A stretch of 7,200 bases of DNA from Paenibacillus sp. GTDB taxonomy: Bacteria > Bacillota > Bacilli > Paenibacillales > Paenibacillaceae. Positions 1 through 6,288 of the stretch are shown one piece after another. The position numbers and the translations under genes are program-made. The DNA lies in assembly GCA_029256665.1 (NCBI GenBank), contig JAQSXN010000192.1, forward strand, positions 1 to 7,200. Direction: 5' to 3'. Every line of letters begins with the position of its first letter. The first letter of the stretch is position 1. Under the pieces are notes generated by a model. The model had not been told where the DNA came from. It did no database searches and saw nothing but the letters and a program-made list of their open reading frames with translations.

Positions 1-834
1 ATTCTCGAATTAGGCGAAGGCGAGCTGCACGAAGACGACGCCGCGCTCGCCATGGCCCATGCCTTGGCCGGCGACGATCTGACTTTAACGGAACCGCATG
101 AGGGCAAAGTAACCCTAAAGTCGCGGGTGATGGGACTCGCCCGGATCGATAAGGAAATCGTGGACGCTATCAATGGTTTGGGCGAGATTGCGCTGGCCAC
201 GGTCAAGCAGCATGCCGTCGTCGGGATCGGGAATCCGCTCGCGGCCACGAGAGTGATTCCGCTTGTCGTGTCCAAGGAGAAGGTGGCGGAGGTCGAGAAG
301 CTGGGCCGACAATACCGATCCGAGCATGGAAAGGCACCGATTGGGGTGCGGCCGTTCCGCAAGTTAAAGGCGGGTCTGCTGACGACGGGCAGCGAAGTGT
401 ACGAAGGACGCATCAAGGACAAGTTCGGTCCAGCCGTCGCGGCGAAGCTCGGCGAGTTCGGCTCGGAGGTGGCGGAGCAGCGTTTCGCCCCCGACAATAG
501 TCATGTAATTGTCAAGGAAATACACTTTATGCTGCAACAAGGGTATGATATGATACTCGTGACAGGCGGCATGTCGGTTGATCCGGATGACCGGACGCCT
601 GGCGCCATCCGAGACGCGGGCGCCGATATCGTCAGTTACGGAACGCCGATGCTTCCGGGATCGATGCTTCTTATGGGTTACATAAACGGGATTCCGATTA
701 TGGGTCTCCCGGGATGCGTCATGCATGACCCTTACACCTCCTTTGACGTGCTTCTGCCGCGAATTCTGGCAGGGGACATCATTACGAGGGAAGATATAAT
801 ACCGCTTGGATACGGTGGATTGCTTACGCGATAA
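1..834 (+). CDS. Molybdopterin-binding protein, MoaB/Mog-like domain (5' end outside window)
   Basis: The frame is open from base 1, and its first 17 codons (ILELGEGELHEDD...) read as real protein. The first ATG, at 52, is therefore probably internal and the gene starts upstream. The visible 277 residues carry the MoaB/Mog/MoeA-type molybdopterin-binding fold: TTGSEVYEGRIKDKFGP (visible residues 128-144), then TGGMSVDPDDRTP (188-200), the family's cofactor-binding loop with its conserved Asp and Thr-Pro, then GLPGCVM near the C terminus. Proteins of this type bind molybdopterin or adenylated molybdopterin in the cytoplasm and serve molybdenum cofactor synthesis or insertion. The exact step cannot be told here. 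The region before residue 128 is not the MoeA domain arrangement that I can recognise; full-length relatives are roughly 340 residues. tatA follows after 58 bases with no terminator between, so co-transcription is likely. The domain call is firm and the precise role is inference. Confidence 0.85.
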   Translation: MLELGEGELHEDDAALAMAHALAGDDLTLTEPHEGKVTLKSRVMGLARIDKEIVDAINGLGEIALATVKQHAVVGIGNPLAATRVIPLVVSKEKVAEVEKLGRQYRSEHGKAPIGVRPFRKLKAGLLTTGSEVYEGRIKDKFGPAVAAKLGEFGSEVAEQRFAPDNSHVIVKEIHFMLQQGYDMILVTGGMSVDPDDRTPGAIRDAGADIVSYGTPMLPGSMLLMGYINGIPIMGLPGCVMHDPYTSFDVLLPRILAGDIITREDIIPLGYGGLLTR

Positions 835-877
835 CGCATCGCTGGCGACTGCCTGGATTGGTCGTATTTTGATAGAC

Positions 878-885
878 GAAGGAGG
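878..885 (+). promoter_or_regulatory. Ribosome binding site of tatA
   Basis: GAAGGAGG is a near-perfect Shine-Dalgarno sequence. It is followed by two adjacent ATG codons, at 890 (4-base spacing) and 893 (7-base spacing). The spacing favours 893. It argues against the longer frame beginning at 806, which would overlap the preceding gene and add 29 residues unlike any TatA N terminus. Confidence 0.75.
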
Positions 886-892
886 TTGGATG

Positions 893-1120
893 ATGAGCGG
901 AATTGGAGCGACAGGCATTATCTTGTTAGTATTGATCGCCTTGCTGCTGTTCGGGCCGAGCAAGCTGCCCGAGCTGGGACGGGCGTTCGGCAAGACGCTT
1001 CGCGAATTCAAGACGGGGGCCCGGGATTTAATGGATCACGACGACGCGAAGGACAAAGGAAAAGTCGAGATAATCGCGGCATCCGATATCGAGAAAACCA
1101 ACAAGCGGCTTCCGGATTAA
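893..1120 (+). CDS. tatA: Sec-independent protein translocase subunit TatA
   Basis: This 75-residue protein forms the pore or membrane-thinning component of the twin-arginine translocase, which exports folded, often cofactor-bearing proteins across the cytoplasmic membrane. It shows the TatA plan: a short N-out segment, one transmembrane helix (about residues 3-20, GIGATGIILLVLIALLLF), the FGP hinge (20-22), an amphipathic helix (SKLPELGRAFGKTLREFK, about 23-40) and a charged, variable tail. FGPSKLPE-GRA resembles Bacillus TatAd more than TatAy. The start at 893 is chosen from the GAAGGAGG spacing; 890 (one extra Met) is equally harmless. It lies 58 bases after the molybdopterin-binding gene and 98 bases before tatC. 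The usual Gram-positive minimal TatA-TatC system lacks a separate TatB, and none is seen here. A terminator-like hairpin overlaps its stop codon. Confidence 0.95.
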   Translation: MSGIGATGIILLVLIALLLFGPSKLPELGRAFGKTLREFKTGARDLMDHDDAKDKGKVEIIAASDIEKTNKRLPD

Positions 1121-1136
1121 TCGGGCCCGCTTTTTT
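1103..1136 (+). terminator. Terminator-like hairpin overlapping the tatA stop codon
   Basis: AAGCGG (1103-1108) pairs with CCGCTT (1127-1132). An inner CCG/CGG stem (1112-1114 with 1122-1124) closes a GATTAAT loop. The outer stem runs directly into TTTTTT (1131-1136). The form is that of an intrinsic terminator, but the stem is interrupted by an internal loop and partly uses the T tract. It is probably leaky, which would allow read-through into tatC. Confidence 0.5.
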
Positions 1137-1173
1137 CTTGGAATTATAGGAAAGCAGGACGACGACAGCCGTT

Positions 1174-1205
1174 TCCCCTTGTCGCGCGGGGATGACGAAA
1201 GGGGA
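1174..1205 (+). promoter_or_regulatory. Hairpin sequestering the tatC ribosome binding site
   Basis: TCCCCTT (1174-1180) is the perfect complement of AAGGGGA (1199-1205), which is the core of the only plausible Shine-Dalgarno sequence before tatC (AAAGGGGAG, 1198-1206, 12 bases before the ATG). The stem can continue as GTC (1181-1183) with GAC (1194-1196) after a 2-base bulge, leaving a 10-base loop. The base pairing is visible directly. A regulatory role is inference. Confidence 0.45.
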
Positions 1206-1218
1206 GTAGAATTCACCG

Positions 1219-2031
1219 ATGGAAGCCGGCGGTAAAGAGAAGAAACAAGGAAGCAAAGGCTTGCTTCGTGATGAAGGACTTATGTCGCTGCTCGAGCATC
1301 TCGGCGAGCTGCGCAAACGTCTGATGTACGTCGTAATCGTGTTAACGATAGGGCTTGTGCTGGGGCTTGTTGCGGCGGAGCCGTTATATAATTATTTGAT
1401 GAGCATGGAGCCCGCCAATACGATGACGCTACATACGTTCTCGTTGTGGGACGGCATCAGCATGTACATGAAATTCGCGTTCGTTATCGCGCTGGTCGTT
1501 ACGTTGCCGTTCACGGCCTATCAGCTGTGGTCATTCGTTAAACCCGCCTTAAGACCGATCGAGCAGCGCTCCACGCTGAAATACGTGCCGTTTGCGCTGC
1601 TCATGTTTTTGGTCGGACTCGCGTTTTCGTATTTCGTCGTGTTTCCGCTCGCCTTTAACTTTACGCGTACGGTGGCGGAGCATTTGAATCTTGAAGAAAC
1701 GTACGGGATTATCCAGTACTTTACGTTTATGTTCAGCATTCTGATTCCGATCTCGCTGCTGTTCGAACTGCCGCTCGTCATTATGTTCCTGACGGCGATC
1801 CGGCTCGTCAATCCGCTGCGGCTCAGAAAGATGCGCAGGTTGGCCTATTTTATTATGGCGTTTATCGGCATTACGATTACGCCGCCCGATCTGATATCCG
1901 ACATTCTTGTCATTATCCCGCTTGTGCTGTTGTATGAATTCAGCGTGTTCTTATCGGGAATCGTGTTCCGCAAGCAACAAGTCAACGATGCCAAGTGGGA
2001 GGAAGAAGACGCGGCAGCCGAATTATCATAG
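1219..2031 (+). CDS. tatC: Sec-independent protein translocase subunit TatC
   Basis: TatC is the polytopic membrane receptor of the twin-arginine translocase: it binds the RR signal peptide of the folded cargo and recruits TatA. The 270-residue product has about six hydrophobic segments (roughly 35-58, 82-107, 119-148, 165-195, 205-223, 224-248). It carries the family signature LEHLGELRKRL (25-35), where E30 corresponds to the conserved cytoplasmic Glu of E. coli TatC. KPALRPIEQR places E115 at the position of the signal-peptide-binding E103 of E. coli. The first 21 residues (MEAGGKEKKQGSKG...) are a charged extension before the usual TatC start. A second ATG at 1282 matches the shorter family form but lacks a clear ribosome binding site. 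The gene follows tatA, and a strong terminator follows 14 bases after its stop. Translation may be limited by the hairpin over its ribosome binding site. Confidence 0.96.
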   Translation: MEAGGKEKKQGSKGLLRDEGLMSLLEHLGELRKRLMYVVIVLTIGLVLGLVAAEPLYNYLMSMEPANTMTLHTFSLWDGISMYMKFAFVIALVVTLPFTAYQLWSFVKPALRPIEQRSTLKYVPFALLMFLVGLAFSYFVVFPLAFNFTRTVAEHLNLEETYGIIQYFTFMFSILIPISLLFELPLVIMFLTAIRLVNPLRLRKMRRLAYFIMAFIGITITPPDLISDILVIIPLVLLYEFSVFLSGIVFRKQQVNDAKWEEEDAAAELS

Positions 2032-2044
2032 CCATAGTCGTCGG

Positions 2045-2079
2045 ATACCCGGTGCTGATTTTGCGCCGGGTATTTTTTT
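2045..2079 (+). terminator. Rho-independent terminator of the tat operon
   Basis: ATACCCGG (2045-2052) pairs perfectly with CCGGGTAT (2066-2073). The stem extends inward through T2053-G2065, G2054-C2064 and C2055-G2063 to a 7-base loop, and TTTTTTT (2073-2079) follows. This is a textbook intrinsic terminator just after the tatC stop. Confidence 0.93.
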
Positions 2080-2163
2080 GCTGATTAGGAAATGATGCGT
2101 CACATCGGACTGTGGATGATAAAGCTGATCCGACACCGTAAGATTAAGCGTCGCCTATAAATG

Positions 2164-2302
2164 TAAGGGACAACAGGGCTGTTATTTGGCATAAATAAGT
2201 CGTGACACTGCCCGAATGGCGTATATAGAGTTACTGGTGTCCATTAGAATTTGAAAATGTTAAAAATCCGAAGAATAGCGCCTCTCCTGTCCGTTAGGCG
2301 CC
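2164..2302. repeat. Possible small dispersed non-coding element with inverted and direct boxes
   Basis: TAAGGGACA (2164-2172) is an 8-of-9 inverted match to TGTCCATTA (2238-2246) and also to TGTCCGTTA (2288-2296). The latter two are direct repeats (TGTCCRTTAG) exactly 50 bases apart. Between them TTATTT (2182-2187) and AAATAA (2193-2198) form a 6-bp stem around GGCAT. GCGCCT (2278-2283) pairs with AGGCGC (2296-2301). The repeats are visible. That this is a mobile or dispersed element (MITE- or REP-like) is inference, and the borders are approximate. Confidence 0.3.
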
Positions 2303-2411
2303 AGGCTCGTTCGTATGCGGTGAGCTAAAAAAATGTTCTTGAATACGCAACCATTTCCTCTGCAGGGCCGTCTTACTAGATGAATATATTTACATATTTG
2401 CGAGGGGGATT

Positions 2412-2415
2412 GAGG
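2412..2415 (+). promoter_or_regulatory. Ribosome binding site choosing the SLH gene start
   Basis: GAGG lies 6 bases before the ATG at 2422, and a further GAGGGGG (2402-2408) lies just upstream. The in-frame ATG at 2380 has no comparable site. Starting at 2422 also puts a clean basic n-region at the very N terminus of the signal peptide. Confidence 0.6.
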
Positions 2416-2421
2416 AACAGG

Positions 2422-4851
2422 ATGAAGCGATCGGGAAGCAAACGCAGGAAGACCGTCGCGGCGGCGGTAGCGGCGGCCATGCTGGCGACGTCATGGGCGT
2501 TGCCGGCATCGGCGGACAAAGCGGCGGATACGCCCGCGGCGGCCGGGGCTGCTGCCGCGGGCAGCGCAGGAAACGCCGGAAGCGGCGGAAGCGCCGGAGC
2601 AGGGACAAGTACGGATGCGACAGTCAAATCGGATGAGAAACCGGCAGCGGGCGCTATGAGCAAGGAGCAGGCGGAGAAGCTGCTCAGGCAATACGTCAAT
2701 ATCCCCAAGGATTACGCGCTTCAGAGCGCGACAAGCGGGACGTCGAAGCTCGCGAACGGCGCGCGGAGCTATTGGAGCCTCGACTTCGTCAAGAAAGCGA
2801 ACGGCAAGCAACTAGGCAGCATCCACGCTTCACTCGACGCCGAGAGCGGCCAACTGCTCAGCTTTAACGAATATACGAACCAAGGCAAGGGCGGCGCTAC
2901 GACTTACCCGCTCAAAGTGAACCGCGAAGCGGCGATTGGACTGGCGGAGACGTTCATCGGCCAAGTGGCGGAGCCGTACAGCTCCGGGATCAAGCTGAAT
3001 GAAACTTTCGGCATCAACCTTCTGCCGCCTCTGACCGGGGATGTGATCCATCAGTTGCGGTTCGATCGGGTCGTTAACGGCGTAACCTTTCCCGCCAACT
3101 ACATCCAAGTGGACATGGACAGCGAGGGCCGCGTGAATCGCTATGAAGTGGAGTGGGACGATTCGCTGACGTTCCCAACCGCGACCGGGACGATCTCCGC
3201 GGAGGAAGCGGAGAAAGAAATACGCGAAACGGCAGTGCCCGAGCTTCGCTACTCGATGGCACATGGCTCCCAGCTCGATGCAATGCCGCGGCTCAGCTAC
3301 CGGCTCGGCGCGCTCGCGATCGACGCCAAGACGGGCGAGAGATCGGAAGGTCTGATACTGGATGGTTACCGCAACGGGACTGCGTCGGAAGAGCCCCTGT
3401 CGGATAAGCCGCTCGGAACAAAGCCGAAGCCGGCCAAGCTGACCGAAGCGGAAGCGATCGAAGCGGTGAAGAAGGCGTTCGCGCTGCCGGACGACTTCAA
3501 GCTGGAAGCGGCTAGCTATCGCGAATATATGGACGAGGCGACCGGCAAGATGAAAGCGGGCTGGGAGTTGAATTGGAACATCGAGAAGGACGGCCGTCAG
3601 ACCGGTTCGGCCTGGGCGAACGTCAATGGCGATACGGGGCACATTCAAAGCTTTTACCAGTATGGCAAGGAGCCGGTCCAAGGTACAACGGGAATCACGC
3701 TTGAGGAGGCGATGGCCAAAGCGTCCGAAGCCGTCAAGAAGCAGCTGCCGTGGCTGACGGACGAGTTGCATATCATAAAGCCTCGGCCCGAACAATACGA
3801 GGGTCGCAAACCGGAGGAGATCAACAGCTACTCGATCTCATTCCAGCATCGCGTGTTTGGCGCAATCGTGGACTACGATAACGTGAGCGTCGGCATCGAT
3901 GCCAGGACGGGGGCCGTTCAGTCGTTCGAAGCCTATGTGCACGACATCGCTTATCCGGCGAAGAAGCCGGCGGTAATTACCGCCGATGAGGCCGTCGACA
4001 AGTTTCTGGACTTCTACGACATTAAGCTGCAATATCGCTTAAACCAGCTGTACTGGTGGGACGGTCAGCCGATTCCCATGGAGAAGGTGAATGTATTGAT
4101 CGCGGCGGGCGAAGCGAGCGCCGAAGAGGTTCAAGCCAAAACGAGTGTTGATCTCGTCTACCAGCTGTCGCCGAAGCCGGTGCACGAATCAATCTATCTG
4201 GACGCCGTCACGGGCGAATGGAGAAGCGAGGAAACCGGGAAGCCGACGACGCTCGAGCTGCCGCGGGCAACGGACGCGGAAGGCCACTGGGCGGAGCAGG
4301 CGCTGCAGTTGATGGTCGCTTACAAGGCGCTTGATCTGGAGGATGGCAAAGTGCGCCCGAACCAAGCGATTACGCGCGGCGAACTGATCAAGATGCTGGT
4401 GCTCGCCAGCAGCGGCGGGCGGTTCGGGTATGCGTACGACACGGCTGACGGCAGCGAAGCGGCGAAAGCATCGTTCGCGGACGTGTCGGCAGACTCCGCG
4501 TACTTCGCTTACGTGGAGAACGCGCTGGACAACGGGTTGATCGACGTCGGCGACGGCTCCTTTAATCCGGAAGGAAAAGTCAGCCGCGACGAAATGGCGG
4601 AGCTCATCGTGCGCGCCCTGGGATACAATTCGCTTGCGAACGTAGATCCTATTTTTAAAGCATCCTTTAAGGACGAGGCGCAAATCGCGAACAAAGGTCA
4701 GGCCGCGATCGTCGTCGGATTGAAAATCATGAGCTTGTCGGATGGCTATTATTTGCCGGAAAAACAGGTTACGCGCGCGGAAGCGTCGATCGCCTTCTAC
4801 CGTTACCTGCAGAAGCGGGCCGAGCTGAAGGAACAGCCGCTTCGGATGTAG
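2422..4851 (+). CDS. Exported cell-wall-anchored protein with YcdB/YcdC-like repeats and three SLH domains
   Basis: The predicted 809-residue protein begins with a Sec signal peptide: basic MKRSGSKRRK, a hydrophobic Ala-rich core, and likely cleavage after PASA at residue 31. A low-complexity Ala/Gly/Ser linker runs to about residue 75. Two regions follow (about 80-310 and 340-590) with YcdB/YcdC-like character: repeated units of the form 'A-E-A...K.F.lP..y.l....' followed by 'W.l.......G...a.vdadtGe..sf..y', reminiscent of PepSY-type folds. Three S-layer homology domains close the protein: SLH1 from about 616 (GHW, later ITRGE), SLH2 from 683 (FADV, VSRDE) and SLH3 from 747 (FKDE, VTRAE). 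SLH trimers bind secondary cell wall polymer, so the protein should be displayed on the outer wall. I see no catalytic motif, and the molecular function is unknown. SRDE in SLH2 departs from the usual TRAE polymer-binding motif. The longer start at 2380 (14 more residues) is less likely. It has its own terminator and appears monocistronic. Confidence 0.85.
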   Translation: MKRSGSKRRKTVAAAVAAAMLATSWALPASADKAADTPAAAGAAAAGSAGNAGSGGSAGAGTSTDATVKSDEKPAAGAMSKEQAEKLLRQYVNIPKDYALQSATSGTSKLANGARSYWSLDFVKKANGKQLGSIHASLDAESGQLLSFNEYTNQGKGGATTYPLKVNREAAIGLAETFIGQVAEPYSSGIKLNETFGINLLPPLTGDVIHQLRFDRVVNGVTFPANYIQVDMDSEGRVNRYEVEWDDSLTFPTATGTISAEEAEKEIRETAVPELRYSMAHGSQLDAMPRLSYRLGALAIDAKTGERSEGLILDGYRNGTASEEPLSDKPLGTKPKPAKLTEAEAIEAVKKAFALPDDFKLEAASYREYMDEATGKMKAGWELNWNIEKDGRQTGSAWANVNGDTGHIQSFYQYGKEPVQGTTGITLEEAMAKASEAVKKQLPWLTDELHIIKPRPEQYEGRKPEEINSYSISFQHRVFGAIVDYDNVSVGIDARTGAVQSFEAYVHDIAYPAKKPAVITADEAVDKFLDFYDIKLQYRLNQLYWWDGQPIPMEKVNVLIAAGEASAEEVQAKTSVDLVYQLSPKPVHESIYLDAVTGEWRSEETGKPTTLELPRATDAEGHWAEQALQLMVAYKALDLEDGKVRPNQAITRGELIKMLVLASSGGRFGYAYDTADGSEAAKASFADVSADSAYFAYVENALDNGLIDVGDGSFNPEGKVSRDEMAELIVRALGYNSLANVDPIFKASFKDEAQIANKGQAAIVVGLKIMSLSDGYYLPEKQVTRAEASIAFYRYLQKRAELKEQPLRM

Positions 4852-4866
4852 CCGAAACCAATCGCC

Positions 4867-4897
4867 AACGGACAACCCGCAATCGGGTTGTCCGTTT
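4867..4897 (+). terminator. Terminator hairpin after the SLH gene
   Basis: A perfect 13-bp stem (4867-4879 with 4884-4896, AACGGACAACCCG and its complement) closes a CAAT tetraloop 15 bases after the stop codon. Only three T residues follow before CGCG, so the U tract is poor. The very stable stem still makes a terminator or mRNA 3'-end stabiliser the best reading. Confidence 0.75.
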
Positions 4898-5009
4898 CGC
4901 GTTGAAACGAACGACTTTAAAATGTCCATTGTCCGCGCTAGACGCAATGCCTTCCTTGCCGCCAATGCTTCATTTTGCAGCGAGCTTCTGGTCACATTCA
5001 TATCGTTAG

Positions 5010-5039
5010 TTGACAAAAGGACGCTTGCTGTCGCATAAT
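5010..5039 (+). promoter_or_regulatory. Sigma-A-type promoter of the permease-tetR operon
   Basis: A consensus -35 TTGACA (5010-5015) is separated by 18 bases from CATAAT (5034-5039), one mismatch from the -10 consensus. Transcription would start near 5046, inside the palindrome that follows. The leader to the ATG would be about 45 bases. Confidence 0.75.
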
Positions 5040-5069
5040 TTAAACAGTTGTTTTAAACAATTGTTTAAA
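5039..5069. promoter_or_regulatory. Near-palindromic operator, probable TetR-family binding site
   Basis: These 31 bases read the same on both strands except for one mismatched pair (5047 with 5061) and the central base 5054. Within them 5052-5069 (TTTAAACAATTGTTTAAA) is a perfect 18-bp palindrome. TTTAAACARTTG occurs twice, at 5039 and 5052, so two overlapping dimer sites 13 bases apart are possible. The site touches the -10 box and covers the predicted transcription start. A bound repressor would therefore block initiation. The TetR gene in the same operon is the obvious candidate to bind it. Confidence 0.75.
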
Positions 5070-5082
5070 TAGAGAATGGAGT

Positions 5083-5086
5083 GGAG
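5083..5086 (+). promoter_or_regulatory. Ribosome binding site of the permease gene
   Basis: GGAG at 5083-5086 lies 6 bases before the ATG at 5093 and decides for that start. The in-frame GTG at 5081 would add only MEKK and would use the weaker GGAG at 5078, which runs into the start codon itself. Confidence 0.6.
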
Positions 5087-5092
5087 AAAAAG

Positions 5093-6259
5093 ATGAAAAA
5101 GGCATTGCAAGCATTCATGAAGCGGCCGACTACGTGGGTCGGGATCATTACGGCATTTATGTTTCAAATTATATTTTCCGTCATATGGATGACGGGGTAC
5201 GATGGCGTGACCGATCGGGTAGACAAATTGACGATCGCGATCGTGAACGAAGACGCTAGCGGTATGGGCGAGGCGATTGCGGGCAATCTAGCCAAAGAAT
5301 TGCCGTTCGGCGTGGTGCAGCCGGCCTCACTGGAGGATGCGAAACAGCAACTGAACGAACGAGAGCTCCAGATGGTCGTTCATATCCCGGCCGATTTCGC
5401 GGAACAAGCGGCGTCCGACAGCTCGCAGGCGACGATTAGCTACCTCATTAACGAATCGAACCCCGCGTTGATCAAAAGCATGATGAGCGGCGCGGCGGAG
5501 ACGATAACCGCCGAGGTGAACCAGCAGGCCGTCGCGATGGGCATTCAGGCAACGCTGTCCGGCATGAGCGTACCGGATGAGCAGGCCGTAGCCGCGTCGA
5601 ACGGATTATCGGAGCGCGTCGTCTCGGATCTGCAATCGGTGAACGCCGTGCAGGGAATGAACAATCAGATGGTGCCGATGATGATGGTGCTTGCTTCATA
5701 CGTCGGCGCGATGATCATGGGCATGAATATCGAACAATCGGGGATGGCGATTAGCGCCTCGACGACGCGCTGGGCACGATTTGCCGCGAGAAGCCTCATC
5801 AATGTCGTCTCCGCGGCTGCCGTGTCGCTGGTAGGCGCATCGCTGCTGGCGGCGCTAGGCGGTCAGATCGAGGCAGGATTCCTCGCTTTGTGGGGCTTCC
5901 AGTTCTTGTTCCTGCTGACGTTTATGTTCGTGTCGCAGATGTTCCTTTATCTTTTCGGCATGGCGGGCATGCTGTTTAATATCATGCTGCTGTCGGTACA
6001 GCTCGTTTCTTCGGGCGCGATGGTGCCGCGCGAGCTGCTGAACGATTTCTACACGGGACTTAGCAAGTTGTTGCCCGCTACCTACGCGGTTGATGGTAAT
6101 ATGAATATATTGTTCGGCGGTCCTGGGGTCGGGAACGATGCCATCGCGCTGCTCGCTACTTGCGCGATTGCCCTGGTCGTGAGCGCCGGCGCTGTCTTGC
6201 TTAAGCGCAAGGTTGCCGTCCCGCAGCCCCAAGCCGCCATAGCAAGCCAGAAGCACTAA
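5093..6259 (+). CDS. YhgE/Pip-like ABC-2 family membrane protein
   Basis: The 388-residue membrane protein begins with a basic cytoplasmic tip (MKKALQAFMKRPTT) and one transmembrane helix (about 15-36). An extracytoplasmic domain of roughly 150 residues follows. It carries the features of the ABC-2/YhgE-Pip/DUF3533 group: LTIAIVNEDASG, then LEDAKQQLNERELQMVVHIPADF, then SYLINESNPALIKSMM. About five more hydrophobic helices begin near residue 193 (MVPMMMVLASYVGAMIMGM) and end near 372. Members are linked to efflux or envelope stress, and the substrate here is unknown. No ATP-binding subunit lies beside it, so it either borrows one or works without, as is thought for YhgE-like proteins. At about half the size of B. 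subtilis YhgE it is a compact form. The gene sits under the TTTAAACAATTG operator and 29 bases before tetR, a typical repressor-controlled drug-response pair. Family confidence is good; transport function is inferred. Confidence 0.8.
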   Translation: MKKALQAFMKRPTTWVGIITAFMFQIIFSVIWMTGYDGVTDRVDKLTIAIVNEDASGMGEAIAGNLAKELPFGVVQPASLEDAKQQLNERELQMVVHIPADFAEQAASDSSQATISYLINESNPALIKSMMSGAAETITAEVNQQAVAMGIQATLSGMSVPDEQAVAASNGLSERVVSDLQSVNAVQGMNNQMVPMMMVLASYVGAMIMGMNIEQSGMAISASTTRWARFAARSLINVVSAAAVSLVGASLLAALGGQIEAGFLALWGFQFLFLLTFMFVSQMFLYLFGMAGMLFNIMLLSVQLVSSGAMVPRELLNDFYTGLSKLLPATYAVDGNMNILFGGPGVGNDAIALLATCAIALVVSAGAVLLKRKVAVPQPQAAIASQKH

Positions 6260-6288
6260 CAACGATTCAATAGGACTGGAGCTTAGAC

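Larger units (their letters stand above)
2080..2421. other. Gene-free stretch between tatC and the SLH gene
   Basis: No frame here has a credible start with a ribosome binding site or recognisable protein. Base composition is more AT-rich than in the flanking genes. I see no convincing -35/-10 pair for the downstream SLH gene; the best AT-rich spot (TATATT, 2385-2390) has no matching -35. The ATG at 2380, in frame with the SLH gene, lacks a ribosome binding site. The notable content is the set of short inverted and direct repeats listed at 2164-2302. Confidence 0.7.

Noticed and set aside
806..892. Extended start of tatA at ATG 806
   Set aside because: It would overlap the molybdopterin-binding gene, lacks a ribosome binding site and adds 29 residues before a standard TatA N terminus. 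The GAAGGAGG at 878-885 points to 893 or 890.
2385..2390. TATATT as the -10 box of the SLH gene
   Set aside because: The sequence 17-18 bases upstream (GCAGGG region) has no likeness to a -35 box, so the promoter of this gene remains unassigned.
2830..3795. Minus-strand frame of 321 residues within the SLH gene
   Set aside because: It lies wholly opposite the supported coding frame and has the His/Arg/Leu-rich composition of an antisense shadow, with no domain recognised.
4189..5016. Minus-strand frame of 275 residues overlapping the end of the SLH gene and its terminator
   Set aside because: It starts with TTG without a ribosome binding site, runs opposite to a well-supported gene and through its 13-bp terminator hairpin, and is rich in Arg as expected of a shadow frame in GC-rich DNA. 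The part outside the SLH gene (about 4900-5000) reads plausibly, but I recognise no family.
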